Positions 1-6,357 of a stretch of DNA of 15,801 nucleotides are shown here, in pieces. The stretch's first letter is position 1. The number at the start of each line of letters is the position of its first letter. The notes beneath the pieces are model-generated. The model saw only the letters and a list, made by a program, of their open reading frames with translations, had not been told where the DNA came from and did not search any database. The DNA is from Acidobacteriaceae bacterium (GTDB lineage: Bacteria; Acidobacteriota; Terriglobia; Terriglobales; Acidobacteriaceae): positions 1 through 15,801 of the forward strand of contig JASHUF010000461.1 in assembly GCA_030040175.1 (NCBI GenBank), written 5' to 3'. Position numbers and translations under genes: made by a program.

Positions 1-425
1 TTCTTACCCACGATATGGGGTGCACCCGAGCCTGCCCTGAGCTTGTCGAAGGGTCTCGCTTCTGAGACCGGGGAGGGATTTGAGTCTCGATCCTGGGCTT
101 CAGGTGAAGGATCGAGCTTCACCCTCCGCGTCGCATCCATCAACACCAGCACCGCATCGCGCGACGCGAGCGCCGCATGCACCTCTTCGAGCATGCGCCG
201 GTCGAGCTGCGATCCCGGCTTGTGCACGCCCGGCGTATCCACAAACACGATCTGCGCCGCGGGCGCGCCCTTGCGCGCCGGCACCTCCACCACGCCGGCG
301 ATGCGGTTGCGCGTGGTCTGCGGCTTGGCCGTGACAATTGCCACCTTCTCGCCGGTGAGCGCATTCAGCAGCGTGCTCTTGCCCACGTTGGGCCGCCCGA
401 TGATGGCCACAAATCCTGACTTCAA
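1..425 (-). CDS. era: GTPase Era, N-terminal part (runs off left edge)
   Basis: Era is a GTPase that binds 16S rRNA and the 30S subunit and is needed for ribosome assembly. Visible motifs: G1 P-loop GRPNVGKST near residues 9-17, switch region KPQTTRNRI, and G3 DTPGVHKP, the Era-specific form. I place the start at a TTG (423-425) because AGGAG lies six bases upstream; the upstream ATG in another frame closes at the TTG itself. After the strand ending VLVLMDAT, where Era normally continues towards the NKxD motif, the frame enters about 40 residues of low-complexity, repeat-derived sequence (DPSPEAQDR...[11 protein letters not shown]) up to the window edge. The G4 motif and KH domain lie outside the window, so I cannot tell whether the protein resumes normally. 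Its place downstream of phoH, ybeY and the CBS gene is the usual cluster order. Confidence 0.93.
   Translation of the reverse strand, partial: MKSGFVAIIGRPNVGKSTLLNALTGEKVAIVTAKPQTTRNRIAGVVEVPARKGAPAAQIVFVDTPGVHKPGSQLDRRMLEEVHAALASRDAVLVLMDATRRVKLDPSPEAQDRDSNPSPVSEARPFDKLRAGSGAPHIVGK
19..116. repeat. composite palindromic repeat inside era
   Basis: Several short inverted repeats are stacked here. CTCGATCCT (86-94) pairs with AGGATCGAG (108-116). GGTCTC (52-57) pairs with GAGACC (64-69). CCTGAGCTTGTCGAAGGG (36-53) reads as PFDKLRA in the era frame; I remember this motif as a widespread bacterial repeat. It is followed towards the edge by GGGGTGCACCC (17-27). The GGTCTC/GAGACC hairpin matches the one inside ybeY at 2904-2927. 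The whole stretch stays open in the era reading frame. Confidence 0.7.
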
Positions 426-502
426 GCGCGTCTCCTGTTTTTCATTATCGCGGAACCCGCAATGATCGGCTGCGGATGACTCTGCCTTGAAGAGCAGAAC
501 CC

Positions 503-545
503 GGTTGCCCCGTCCTTTCCGCGCTCTGTGCGGAAAGGGTGGGAA
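503..545. repeat. GTTGCCCC hairpin element, intergenic
   Basis: The 164-bp gap between era and the acetyltransferase gene holds this hairpin. Arm CCGTCCTTTCCGC (510-522) pairs with GCGGAAAGGGTGG (530-542) by eleven Watson-Crick and two G-T pairs around a 7-nt loop. It is preceded by GGTTGCC and followed by GAAC, so it aligns with the better-matched copies at 2519 and 7565 but has a shorter loop. There is no T-run on either side, so it is not an ordinary intrinsic terminator. I see nothing else in the gap. Confidence 0.6.
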
Positions 546-589
546 CAAACGCTTCCACGCCGCCGCGCCTGATCAGGTAACATCTCCGC

Positions 590-1150
590 ATGACTCCCGA
601 AGGCCGCACCGCGCGCCTGCTCCTGCGCCCGCTCGCGCTCGAAGACGCCGAGCAGATTCAGGAGATCTTTCCTCAATGGGAGATCGTGCGCCATCTGCGC
701 AACACCGTACCCTGGCCTTACCCGCCCGACGGCGCACGCCACTACATCGAAGAAATCGCCCTGCCTGCCATCGCACGCGGCCAGGAGTGGCACTGGACCC
801 TGCGCCTCAAGAGCGCGCCCGATCGCCTCATCGGCTACATCGCTCTCGCCAGCTCGGAAGGCCACAACCGCGGCTTCTGGCTCGCCCTTCCTTTCCACGG
901 CCAGGGATTGATGAGCGAAGCCGCCGCTTGGACATGCGACTTCTGGTTCGAGACTCTTGGTTTTCCTCTGCTGCGCGTTCCCAAGGCCGCGGACAATCTC
1001 GCCTCGCGCCGCATCTCGGAGAAGCAGGGCATGCGTCTCGTCGCGACCGGCGAGCAGGATTACGTCTGCGGCCGCCTGCCTTCGGAGACATGGGAGATCA
1101 CCCCCGGGGAATGGCGGGCGTGGAAGGCGCGCAGAGACCGGCTCGGTTGA
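590..1150 (+). CDS. GNAT acetyltransferase, RimJ/RimL type
   Basis: The 186-residue product has the full length of the RimJ/RimL-like GNAT family, which transfers acetyl from acetyl-CoA to amino groups of proteins or small molecules. It opens with the typical TARLLLRPL strand. The acetyl-CoA loop is FHGQGLMSEA (about residues 102-111), matching the Q/R-x-x-G-x-G pattern, and the later AADNLASRRISEKQGM matches the family's ENxxSxrllEKlGF segment. The substrate cannot be read from sequence. The gene is on the plus strand, against the surrounding minus-strand cluster, and its stop lies 28 bases from the stop of the convergent CBS gene. No strong ribosome binding site is visible (only CAGGTAA upstream). 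Confidence 0.9.
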   Translation: MTPEGRTARLLLRPLALEDAEQIQEIFPQWEIVRHLRNTVPWPYPPDGARHYIEEIALPAIARGQEWHWTLRLKSAPDRLIGYIALASSEGHNRGFWLALPFHGQGLMSEAAAWTCDFWFETLGFPLLRVPKAADNLASRRISEKQGMRLVATGEQDYVCGRLPSETWEITPGEWRAWKARRDRLG

Positions 1151-1178
1151 TGGGAGCGGAGCCTTGATTGCACAGGCT

Positions 1179-2474
1179 TCACCGCGGAAACGGCAGCCGC
1201 GCCTCCGGTGGAAACACCCTTAGCCGCTCCACCCGCCTCCCTGTCGAGGCCACCACCTCCGTGCGCACACCGGCGCCGTCGATCATCACCACCTCCCCGG
1301 TCAGCGGAATGCGTCCCTCGATCTCGCTGATCAGTCCGCCCAGCGTCGCCGCTTCATACCCGTCGCCCAGCTCCACCGGCTCGCCGAACAGATGCCCCAG
1401 CCGATCCACGGGAAAACCTCCCGGCACCAGCCACGAGCCGCCCGGCTCGCGCTGCGGCTCCTCGCCCGAGCCTTCTTCGTGCTCGTCGTGAATGGTGCCG
1501 ACAATCTGCTCCAGAAGGTCCTCGATCGTCACCAATCCGGAGACCGCGCCGTACTCGTCGATCACGATGCGCATGTGCTGCTTTTCGCGCTGCATCTCCC
1601 GCAGCAGCTCGTAGCCCTTCTTGGTCTCCGGCACAAACGCCGCCCCCCGCGCGATGCTTTCGACCGTGCGCGTGCGCGCCTCTTCGTCGGCAATCTGCAG
1701 CAGGTCGTGCGCAAAGGCAATCCCGGTCACATTGTCCAGCGTTCCTCCATACACCGGCACGCGCGAGTAGTTGTGTCTGCCCAGCAGCTCCACGAATTTT
1801 TCCAGCGTCATCGACTCCGTCACCGCAAAGATCTCCGGCCGCGGCGTCATCACCTCGCGCACCAGCTTGTCGCCGAACTCCACCGCCGAGCGCACCAGCT
1901 CGCGGTCGCTCTTCTCCAGAATCCCTTCTTCTTCGCCGGCCTCGATCAGCGCCTCCACATCCGCCGCCGGCTCCTCTTCCGGAATCGCCGGATGCTCCAC
2001 CAGCGTCCCCACCGAGAAAAAGAAACGGATGAACACCGTAATCGGCGTCACCACCCACAAGAGTGCGCGGACCGGCCAGATCAGCCGCGCCGCCCACAAT
2101 CCGCGCGTGCGATTGAACAGGAACGAAGGAATGAGCTGATTGCAGAACACCACCACCAGCACCACGCCCAGCGCCGCCTGCGTCACTTCAAGCGGCGTGG
2201 GCCGCGCGGCGTGCGGAATGCGGTCGAACAGCAGCGCGCCGAGCTCGAGCGCGATCCCGCCCAGCGCCAGTTGCTCGAGCACCACCGCGCAAAGATATGC
2301 GTGCTCCCGCGACAGCCCGATCTGCGGCTCCACCCGCTCCGCCCACGCGTCCAGGTTGTCCTGCACCTCGCGCGTCAGGATCTTGCCGAACTCCGAGTAC
2401 ACGCGGCTGATGTACGCGGCCAGCGTCTCCACCGCAGCCAGGAACGCAACCAGAGCGAGCCCTTGCCAGGTCAT
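1179..2474 (-). CDS. CorC/HlyC-family membrane protein with CBS pair
   Basis: This 431-residue protein belongs to the CNNM/CorC ("hemolysin") family, integral inner-membrane proteins linked to magnesium or cobalt efflux. The N-terminal DUF21-like region has hydrophobic segments at about residues 3-22, 60-84 and 98-157. Two CBS domains follow (about 206-265, with VMTPRPEIFAV, and 270-325, with IDEYGAVSGLVTIEDLLEQIVG), then a CorC_HlyC domain (about 345-421, including GGFPVDRL and GDGYEAATLGGLI). The start ATG overlaps the ybeY stop as ATGA, so the two are probably translationally coupled. This is the normal position of the gene between ybeY and era. Transport substrate is not determinable here. 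Confidence 0.93.
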   Translation of the reverse strand: MTWQGLALVAFLAAVETLAAYISRVYSEFGKILTREVQDNLDAWAERVEPQIGLSREHAYLCAVVLEQLALGGIALELGALLFDRIPHAARPTPLEVTQAALGVVLVVVFCNQLIPSFLFNRTRGLWAARLIWPVRALLWVVTPITVFIRFFFSVGTLVEHPAIPEEEPAADVEALIEAGEEEGILEKSDRELVRSAVEFGDKLVREVMTPRPEIFAVTESMTLEKFVELLGRHNYSRVPVYGGTLDNVTGIAFAHDLLQIADEEARTRTVESIARGAAFVPETKKGYELLREMQREKQHMRIVIDEYGAVSGLVTIEDLLEQIVGTIHDEHEEGSGEEPQREPGGSWLVPGGFPVDRLGHLFGEPVELGDGYEAATLGGLISEIEGRIPLTGEVVMIDGAGVRTEVVASTGRRVERLRVFPPEARLPFPR

Positions 2475-3178
2475 TGCGCGCCCCTCGCCGTGCCGTTGAG
2501 CGTAGACCCCAGATTCGGTGGGTGCCCCACCCTCGCCGCGTTTTTGTTTTTGCGGCTAGGGTGGGATCGCACAGATCCACGCGCCCCCTCGGCGCTGTCA
2601 TCCTGAGCGAAGGCTGTCCGCTTACGGCGGACAGCCGGAGCCGAAGGACCCGCAGTTCGTCCCTTTCGGGATTCCGCGCGCTCGATCAGTCCCTGCTCAA
2701 GCCCCAGACGCGCGCGCAGCGCCCGCTCCTTCCGCGCCATCTCGCCCGCGTCCTTTTCATGGTCGTATCCGTTCAGATGCAGCAGCCCGTGCAGCATTAA
2801 GATCTTCAACTCAGCTGCAAGGGAATGGCCGCACGCAGCGGATTGCCGCTGCGCCGTCTCCACGCTGATGGCCAGATCCCCGGCAACCCCGTTTCCGGGT
2901 GCCCCAGGTCTCGATTTTGAGACCTGGGCAGGAGCCGCTGACGGAAAACTCAGCACATCCGTCGCCTTGTTCTTCCCGCGGAATTGCTTGTTGAGCCTGC
3001 GCAGGACGCGGTCGCTCGTCAGCAGCACGCTCACCTCGCCGCGCAGCCGCGCCGCAGCCTGTGCTTCGCGCAGGAACAGAACCAGAGACCGGATTGAAAT
3101 TCCCTGGGGCGCAGAAGGAAGCGCCGGCTTGGTTCGCAGCGCGGGGGCAGGGTCCAGGTCTGGATCGAGGAGGATCAT
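2471..3178 (-). CDS. ybeY: endoribonuclease YbeY with repeat-derived insert and tail
   Basis: YbeY is a zinc-dependent single-strand endoribonuclease acting in 16S rRNA 3' maturation and ribosome quality control. The zinc motif HGLLHLNGYDH is at residues 130-140 (His 130, 134, 140), after the RLNKQFRGKNKATDVLSFP segment. I use the ATG at 3178; a GTG at 3214, two bases after the upstream gene's stop, is in frame and possible. Neither start has a clear ribosome binding site. The product is 235 residues, longer than the roughly 150-170 usual. Residues about 83-97 (PAQVSKSRPGAPGNG) interrupt the normal FP...GDIxI segment and are encoded by a hairpin repeat. The last 70 or so residues, after the family's usual end near 161, are also repeat-encoded. 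The frame still ends in an ATGA overlap with the next gene. Confidence 0.93.
   Translation of the reverse strand: MILLDPDLDPAPALRTKPALPSAPQGISIRSLVLFLREAQAAARLRGEVSVLLTSDRVLRRLNKQFRGKNKATDVLSFPSAAPAQVSKSRPGAPGNGVAGDLAISVETAQRQSAACGHSLAAELKILMLHGLLHLNGYDHEKDAGEMARKERALRARLGLEQGLIERAESRKGRTAGPSAPAVRRKRTAFAQDDSAEGARGSVRSHPSRKNKNAARVGHPPNLGSTLNGTARGAQ
2519..2566. repeat. GGGTGCCCC hairpin element inside ybeY 3' end
   Basis: GGGTGCC is followed by arm CCACCCTCGCCGC (2527-2539), a 12-nt loop GTTTTTGTTTTT (2540-2551) and arm GCGGCTAGGGTGG (2552-2564). Twelve of thirteen positions pair; the one mismatch is C against T at arm position 8. Arm length, loop length and mismatch position are identical to the copy at 7565-7612. 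The element is translated as part of the YbeY tail (SRKNKNAARVGHP). Confidence 0.8.
2594..2655. repeat. second palindromic repeat type inside ybeY 3' end
   Basis: A perfect 10-bp hairpin, GGCTGTCCGC (2612-2621) and GCGGACAGCC (2627-2636) around TTACG, is flanked by ATCCTGAGCGAAGG and CCGGAGCCGAAGGACC. In the ybeY frame the left flank reads FAQDD. I recall both the DNA flank and the peptide as signs of a dispersed bacterial repeat, but cannot search for copies here. It differs from the GGGTGCCCC family. Confidence 0.6.
2896..2930. repeat. GGGTGCCCC hairpin element inside ybeY core
   Basis: GGGTGCCCC (2897-2905) leads into CCAGGTCTC (2904-2912), loop GATTTT and GAGACCTGG (2919-2927), a perfect 9-bp stem. 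It lengthens to TGCCC/GGGCA if one C is bulged. It lies in frame between the LSFP motif and the GDLAIS strand of YbeY and encodes PAQVSKSRPGAP. The GGTCTC/GAGACC core matches the hairpin at 52-69 in era. Confidence 0.75.
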
Positions 3179-3216
3179 CGTGCGCGGAGCGGCTGGAGCG
3201 CAGCCCCGATGCACTT

Positions 3217-3687
3217 CTATTCTACTTGCGGACTCACCTTCACGCTAAATCGAACACCATAATGAGCCACGACCAAGCGGCAAATCGACACAAATTCCTC
3301 GTGAGTTAGGTCATTCTTCGCGTCGTTGGTCCGCCATGCACAGATTCGAAAGTTCGGGTCACCACGACCATCGTCAACATGATCGACCGTCGGTAGGAGT
3401 GCAAATCTTGCCTTATATTTTCTCCCGTGAGCCTTCGACTCGAGGTTGTCGTAAGCACTGACGAGCGCCCAATTGAGCCCCTCGCCAGTGTAATAATCTC
3501 GCCCTTCTGAATCCAACACCGCGTTATGAATCGCAATTCTATATTTTTCTGCTAACGCTGAGAGGTTGCCGCGCTTCTTGTCCCGCTTCACATGTGCGAT
3601 GGCCCTCCGCCGAAGCCACCGCTCGTACTCTTTTTGAGAAAGGATCGTCGAAAGAAAAGCTGGTACTTGATACTTTAGCGACGCCAT
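3217..3687 (-). CDS. HNH-nuclease-like protein, inserted in the cluster
   Basis: The product (156 residues from the ATG at 3687, or 165 from an in-frame ATG at 3714) has a C-terminal half resembling HNH endonucleases: YYTGE, then LLPTVDHVDDG, then CAWRTNDAKNDLTHEEF. The DH pair followed by N..K.DL matches the usual HNH spacing, but there are no paired zinc-binding cysteines. The N-terminal half is basic (RRRAIAHVKRDKKRGN). I prefer 3687 because GGAAGGGG lies eight bases upstream. The gene sits tightly between the phoH stop (3730) and the ybeY start and is visibly AT-richer than its neighbours: 29/60 G+C at 3241-3300 and 30/60 at 3541-3600, against 42/60 at 4261-4320. That suggests later acquisition. 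Role unknown: it could be a defence, homing-like or RNA-processing nuclease. Confidence 0.75.
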   Translation of the reverse strand: MASLKYQVPAFLSTILSQKEYERWLRRRAIAHVKRDKKRGNLSALAEKYRIAIHNAVLDSEGRDYYTGEGLNWALVSAYDNLESKAHGRKYKARFALLPTVDHVDDGRGDPNFRICAWRTNDAKNDLTHEEFVSICRLVVAHYGVRFSVKVSPQVE

Positions 3688-3729
3688 CTGAACCACCCCT
3701 TCCCAAGACCGCATTCCTCACGGAGCGCC

Positions 3730-4788
3730 CTACTGCGGCTTGGTTGCCGGTGCGGCCGGCATCTCCTCGAGCGCAGGCACGCTCACCTCGATGCCGCCTT
3801 CGAGCGGCAGCTCCTGCTGCTGCGGTTTGGCGCTCTCGTAGGCGCGCACAATGCGCTGCACCAGCGCGTGGCGCACCACGTCCGAGTCCTCGAAGTGGCA
3901 GAAGTGGATGCCCTCCACGCCGTCGAGCACGTTGATCGCGTCCACCAGGCCGGATTTGCGCGGATTGGGCAGGTCGATCTGCGTGATGTCGCCCGTAATC
4001 ACGGCCTTCGAGTTGTTGCCCATGCGCGTCAGGAACATCTTCATCTGCTCGATGGTGGTGTTCTGCGCCTCGTCCATGATGATGAAGGCGTCGTTCAGCG
4101 TGCGCCCGCGCATGAACGCAAGCGGCGCCACCTCGATGGCGTTCTTCTCCAGCATCTTCTCCACGCGCTCCGGGTCGAGCAGGTCGTAGAGCGCATCGTA
4201 GAGCGGCCTGAGATAGGGATCCACTTTCTCCTGCAGCGTACCGGGCAAAAAGCCCAGCCGCTCGCCCGCCTCCACCGCCGGCCGCACCAGGACAATGCGG
4301 CTCACCCTCTTGGCGTTGATCGCCGCCACGGCCATGGCCACGGCCAGGTAGGTTTTCCCCGTGCCCGCCGGCCCCACGCCGAAGACCATGTCATGCTGCT
4401 CGATGGCCTCCACATATTTGCGCTGGTTCAGCGAGCGCGGCTGCACCGTCCGCTTGATCCCCGCCGAGCGCTGCTTGCCCGCTTCGGCCACTCCGCGCAG
4501 CGTGGTCGCCGCATCGGCCACCACCAGCCGCAGCATGCCGTTCAGTTCGCCGTTGTGCGGATTCACTCCCTGCCGCCGCAGCGCCTCGAAGTCCTGAAAG
4601 ATGCGCCGCACCCGCGCCACGCTCTCTTCCGCTCCTTCCACGTGCACCGCGTCGGAGCGCAGATCGATGCGCACGCCGAGCGAATCTTCCATCAGCCTCA
4701 GGTTTTCGTCGCGGGTCCCGAATAGGGGCTCAAGATTGGGTGTAATCTCCAGAGCGATCTTCAACGGTTTTTGCGGCCTCCTCGGCAT
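3730..4788 (-). CDS. phoH: PhoH-family ATPase
   Basis: PhoH-like proteins are cytoplasmic P-loop ATPases thought to act in RNA metabolism; genes of this type head the phoH-ybeY-era cluster. From the ATG at 4788 the product is 352 residues. The N-terminal KH-like region (about 10-70) is followed by the PhoH domain with Walker A GPAGTGKT (139-146), [17 protein letters not shown], Walker B IIMDEAQN (DEAQ 239-242), and GDITQIDLP. The C-terminal 30 residues (EALPLEGG-like, ending PAAPATKPQ) are low complexity. The frame is open to 4863, but the family normally begins close to LEITPN, so the later ATG is preferred. It has no convincing ribosome binding site; GAGGAGG lies just inside the coding sequence, so a TTG 12 bases further on cannot be excluded. 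Confidence 0.95.
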   Translation of the reverse strand: MPRRPQKPLKIALEITPNLEPLFGTRDENLRLMEDSLGVRIDLRSDAVHVEGAEESVARVRRIFQDFEALRRQGVNPHNGELNGMLRLVVADAATTLRGVAEAGKQRSAGIKRTVQPRSLNQRKYVEAIEQHDMVFGVGPAGTGKTYLAVAMAVAAINAKRVSRIVLVRPAVEAGERLGFLPGTLQEKVDPYLRPLYDALYDLLDPERVEKMLEKNAIEVAPLAFMRGRTLNDAFIIMDEAQNTTIEQMKMFLTRMGNNSKAVITGDITQIDLPNPRKSGLVDAINVLDGVEGIHFCHFEDSDVVRHALVQRIVRAYESAKPQQQELPLEGGIEVSVPALEEMPAAPATKPQ

Positions 4789-5013
4789 TTTAGGGTTGAA
4801 CCGGAATGGAAAATAGACCGGCCGCTCGCGCAGACGGCAGCGGCCGGCACAGAACTGCAACATATATCGGCAAAGATGAGGGAGTGGCTGTGGGAGCAGG
4901 CGCCTGGCTGGGCTCGGTTCCGGAATTCACCCGGCAGCGCAAAGCTCGCGCTTGAGGCTGCCTTGAGAGACCGCGGATTGGCGTTGGCGACCAAGTCTTG
5001 GTATCTGGCCTTG

Positions 5014-5042
5014 AGAGTAGCGCGACTCCGGAAACGCGTCAA
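5014..5042 (-). promoter_or_regulatory. putative promoter of the phoH cluster
   Basis: On the minus strand TTGACG (5042-5037) is followed after 17 bases by TACTCT (5019-5014). The -35 box matches consensus at five of six positions and the -10 at three, including the important first A and last T. It would give a leader of roughly 220 nt before the phoH ATG. Sequence match only. Confidence 0.4.
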
Positions 5043-5140
5043 TCCGCGCTTCATGTATATTTGATGACTCCTGTGTCAACCCGGATACCCCAACGGTCAC
5101 TCGCGGCGCTCGCCCGCCCGCCGGGGCGCACGCGCCCCAA

Positions 5141-5169
5141 TTGACCTCCCGCCCGCCTTCCCGTAAACT
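5141..5169 (+). promoter_or_regulatory. putative rpsT promoter
   Basis: TTGACC (5141-5146) and TAAACT (5164-5169) are separated by exactly 17 bases, a good sigma70-type match. Transcription would start near 5176, leaving a leader of about 68 nt before the rpsT ATG. Confidence 0.65.
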
Positions 5170-5243
5170 AAGAAACTGCGAGAGATGCGGCTTGAAGAGG
5201 TGCATCCTCTGCGGCAAAACTCTCAATCGAAACAGGAAGGACC

Positions 5244-5519
5244 ATGGCCAATCACGTTTCGGCGCTCAAGCGCGCCCGCCAGACCGAAACCCGCACGGAA
5301 GTCAATCGTGCCAACCGCAGCCGCGTGCGCACCAGCCTGCGCGCCCTGCGCGAGGCCCTGGCCAAGGGCGACGCCAAAGCCGCCCAGGCCCAGTACCGCG
5401 CCACCGTCTCCGTGCTCGACAAGAGCGTGCAGAAGGGCATTCTGCACTCGAACACCGCCTCCCGCTACAAGGCCCGCCTGAACGCGCGCCTCAGGGCTCT
5501 CTCTACCGCCAAGGCGTAG
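5244..5519 (+). CDS. rpsT: 30S ribosomal protein S20
   Basis: S20 is a small, helical primary 16S rRNA-binding protein of the 30S body. The 91-residue product begins [17 protein letters not shown] and has the typical alternation of Lys/Arg and Ala, with the family's [22 protein letters not shown] segment near residues 59-80. Length is normal. AGGAAGGA lies three bases before the ATG, although the true spacing from the core GGA is short. It is a single-gene transcription unit with its own upstream promoter and a strong hairpin downstream. E. coli rpsT is autoregulated by S20; nothing here shows whether that holds. Confidence 0.97.
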   Translation: MANHVSALKRARQTETRTEVNRANRSRVRTSLRALREALAKGDAKAAQAQYRATVSVLDKSVQKGILHSNTASRYKARLNARLRALSTAKA

Positions 5520-5549
5520 CGCAGTTTCCGGTTTTGTTACTGAAGCGAT

Positions 5550-5571
5550 CGGCCGGGAGCAATCCCGGCCG
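5550..5571. terminator. possible terminator hairpin between rpsT and yidD
   Basis: CGGCCGGGA (5550-5558) and TCCCGGCCG (5563-5571) form a perfect 9-bp GC-rich stem around a GCAA loop. It lies 30 bases after the rpsT stop and 14 bases from the stop of the convergent yidD. There is no clear T-run on either side, so it may terminate poorly or serve as a 3' stabilising hairpin. Confidence 0.55.
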
Positions 5572-5585
5572 TTGCCGTCTCTGTG

Positions 5586-5924
5586 TCATTGCGGCCGCGG
5601 CACCGGGTCCCACGTCCCCATCGGCACACTCTGCCGGCACCGGGCCACGCGGCGCAGGCTCATCCACCCGCCCTTCGCGATCCCGTACTCCTTGACCGCT
5701 TCGACGGCGTACTCCGAGCACGTGGGCCGGTAGCGGCAGCGGACGAATCTCTCCGTCCACGGATGCAGCCAGCGATGATAGACCGCGGCTCCCGCCTCAA
5801 ACGCGCGCACGCTGACTTGCCTTTGCGGCGGCCGCATCGCATCTGCCGCGAAAAGCAAAGCCAGAAGCAGAATCGCCGCCAGCCACGGCTCCGGTTTCAG
5901 GAGCCGGCGCCGCAGTGCGGGCAT
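5586..5924 (-). CDS. yidD: membrane protein insertion efficiency factor YidD, extended N terminus
   Basis: YidD is a small membrane-associated protein that helps YidC-dependent insertion of inner-membrane proteins. The diagnostic block RCRYRPTCSEYAVEAVKEYG followed by KGGWMSLRRVARC is present. From the ATG at 5924 the product is 112 residues, longer than the usual 70-90, because a hydrophobic segment (PWLAAILLLALLFAADAM) precedes the conserved region; this could be a true membrane anchor. An internal ATG in ADAMRPPQ is the main alternative start. The preferred start lies inside the end of the upstream gene (28-nt overlap), which suggests coupled translation. The C terminus (RQSVPMGTWDPVPRPQ) lacks the HPWGGGG often seen but keeps the DPVP ending. 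Confidence 0.9.
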   Translation of the reverse strand: MPALRRRLLKPEPWLAAILLLALLFAADAMRPPQRQVSVRAFEAGAAVYHRWLHPWTERFVRCRYRPTCSEYAVEAVKEYGIAKGGWMSLRRVARCRQSVPMGTWDPVPRPQ

Positions 5925-6274
5925 TTCACGCTGGCTTGCAGCTTCTTGTTGCCGCAGTTCGGGCACGGAATCGTGTTCCCCTGGGGACGCGCGAGCAGGT
6001 AGATCACCAGGCCGATGATGCCGAGGAAGAACACCACCAGCATCCACAGAACCGCGTTGTCCATGCCTCGCGCCTTGGCGTCGCGCGCTACCCAGATCAG
6101 GATAGCCACGTTCAGCGCCACTACGGCGGCGATAAAGAAGAAGACGAATCCGCCGCAAGCAAAACAGCCTGCCGTCCCGGCTGCGTCCTCGCCCTGCTGA
6201 GCCAGGCAGCTTGCCGCGCCGGCAGCCGCAAGAGCACAGAGAGACCCGGCGCGCAGAAGATAGGGAATCCGCAT
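5897..6274 (-). CDS. small membrane protein with C-terminal zinc ribbon
   Basis: This 125-residue protein starts with a probable signal peptide or first membrane helix (LLRAGSLCALAAAGAASCLA) and has two more hydrophobic segments at about residues 42-62 (FVFFFIAAVVALNVAILIWV) and 75-93 (AVLWMLVVFFLGIIGLVIYL). The stretch RDAKARGMDNAVLW...IGLVIYLLARPQG resembles the PLDc_N-like two-helix module of small membrane proteins. It ends with a rubredoxin-like zinc ribbon, CPNCGNKK...CPHCGAGS. GAGG lies ten bases before the ATG. It overlaps yidD, so the two are probably one transcript. Function unknown; a membrane-quality or insertion role is only suggested by yidD. Confidence 0.8.
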   Translation of the reverse strand: MRIPYLLRAGSLCALAAAGAASCLAQQGEDAAGTAGCFACGGFVFFFIAAVVALNVAILIWVARDAKARGMDNAVLWMLVVFFLGIIGLVIYLLARPQGNTIPCPNCGNKKLQASVKCPHCGAGS

Positions 6275-6357
6275 GGATTGTCGCCCTCGAAGTTGCGTTC
6301 AGAGAGAGGAATCCCACTCTAGCCGACGGCGTTACCTGACGTCAAACGGAATCGGCA

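Larger units (their letters stand above)
4789..5243. other. intergenic region between divergent phoH and rpsT
   Basis: This 455-bp stretch separates the phoH cluster and rpsT, which point away from each other. It holds one promoter-like site for each direction (5014-5042 minus, 5141-5169 plus) and the rpsT ribosome binding site. Short open frames cross it on both strands, but none has a start signal or recognisable protein features. No regulatory RNA structure was evident by eye. Confidence 0.6.

Noticed and set aside
1392..2606. 404-codon plus-strand frame opposite the CBS protein gene
   Set aside because: His/Arg/Gln-rich antisense shadow of an unambiguous CBS/CorC gene.
4771..5064. 97-codon plus-strand frame in the phoH-rpsT gap
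   Set aside because: It overlaps the start of phoH and its promoter, has no start signal and no recognisable features.
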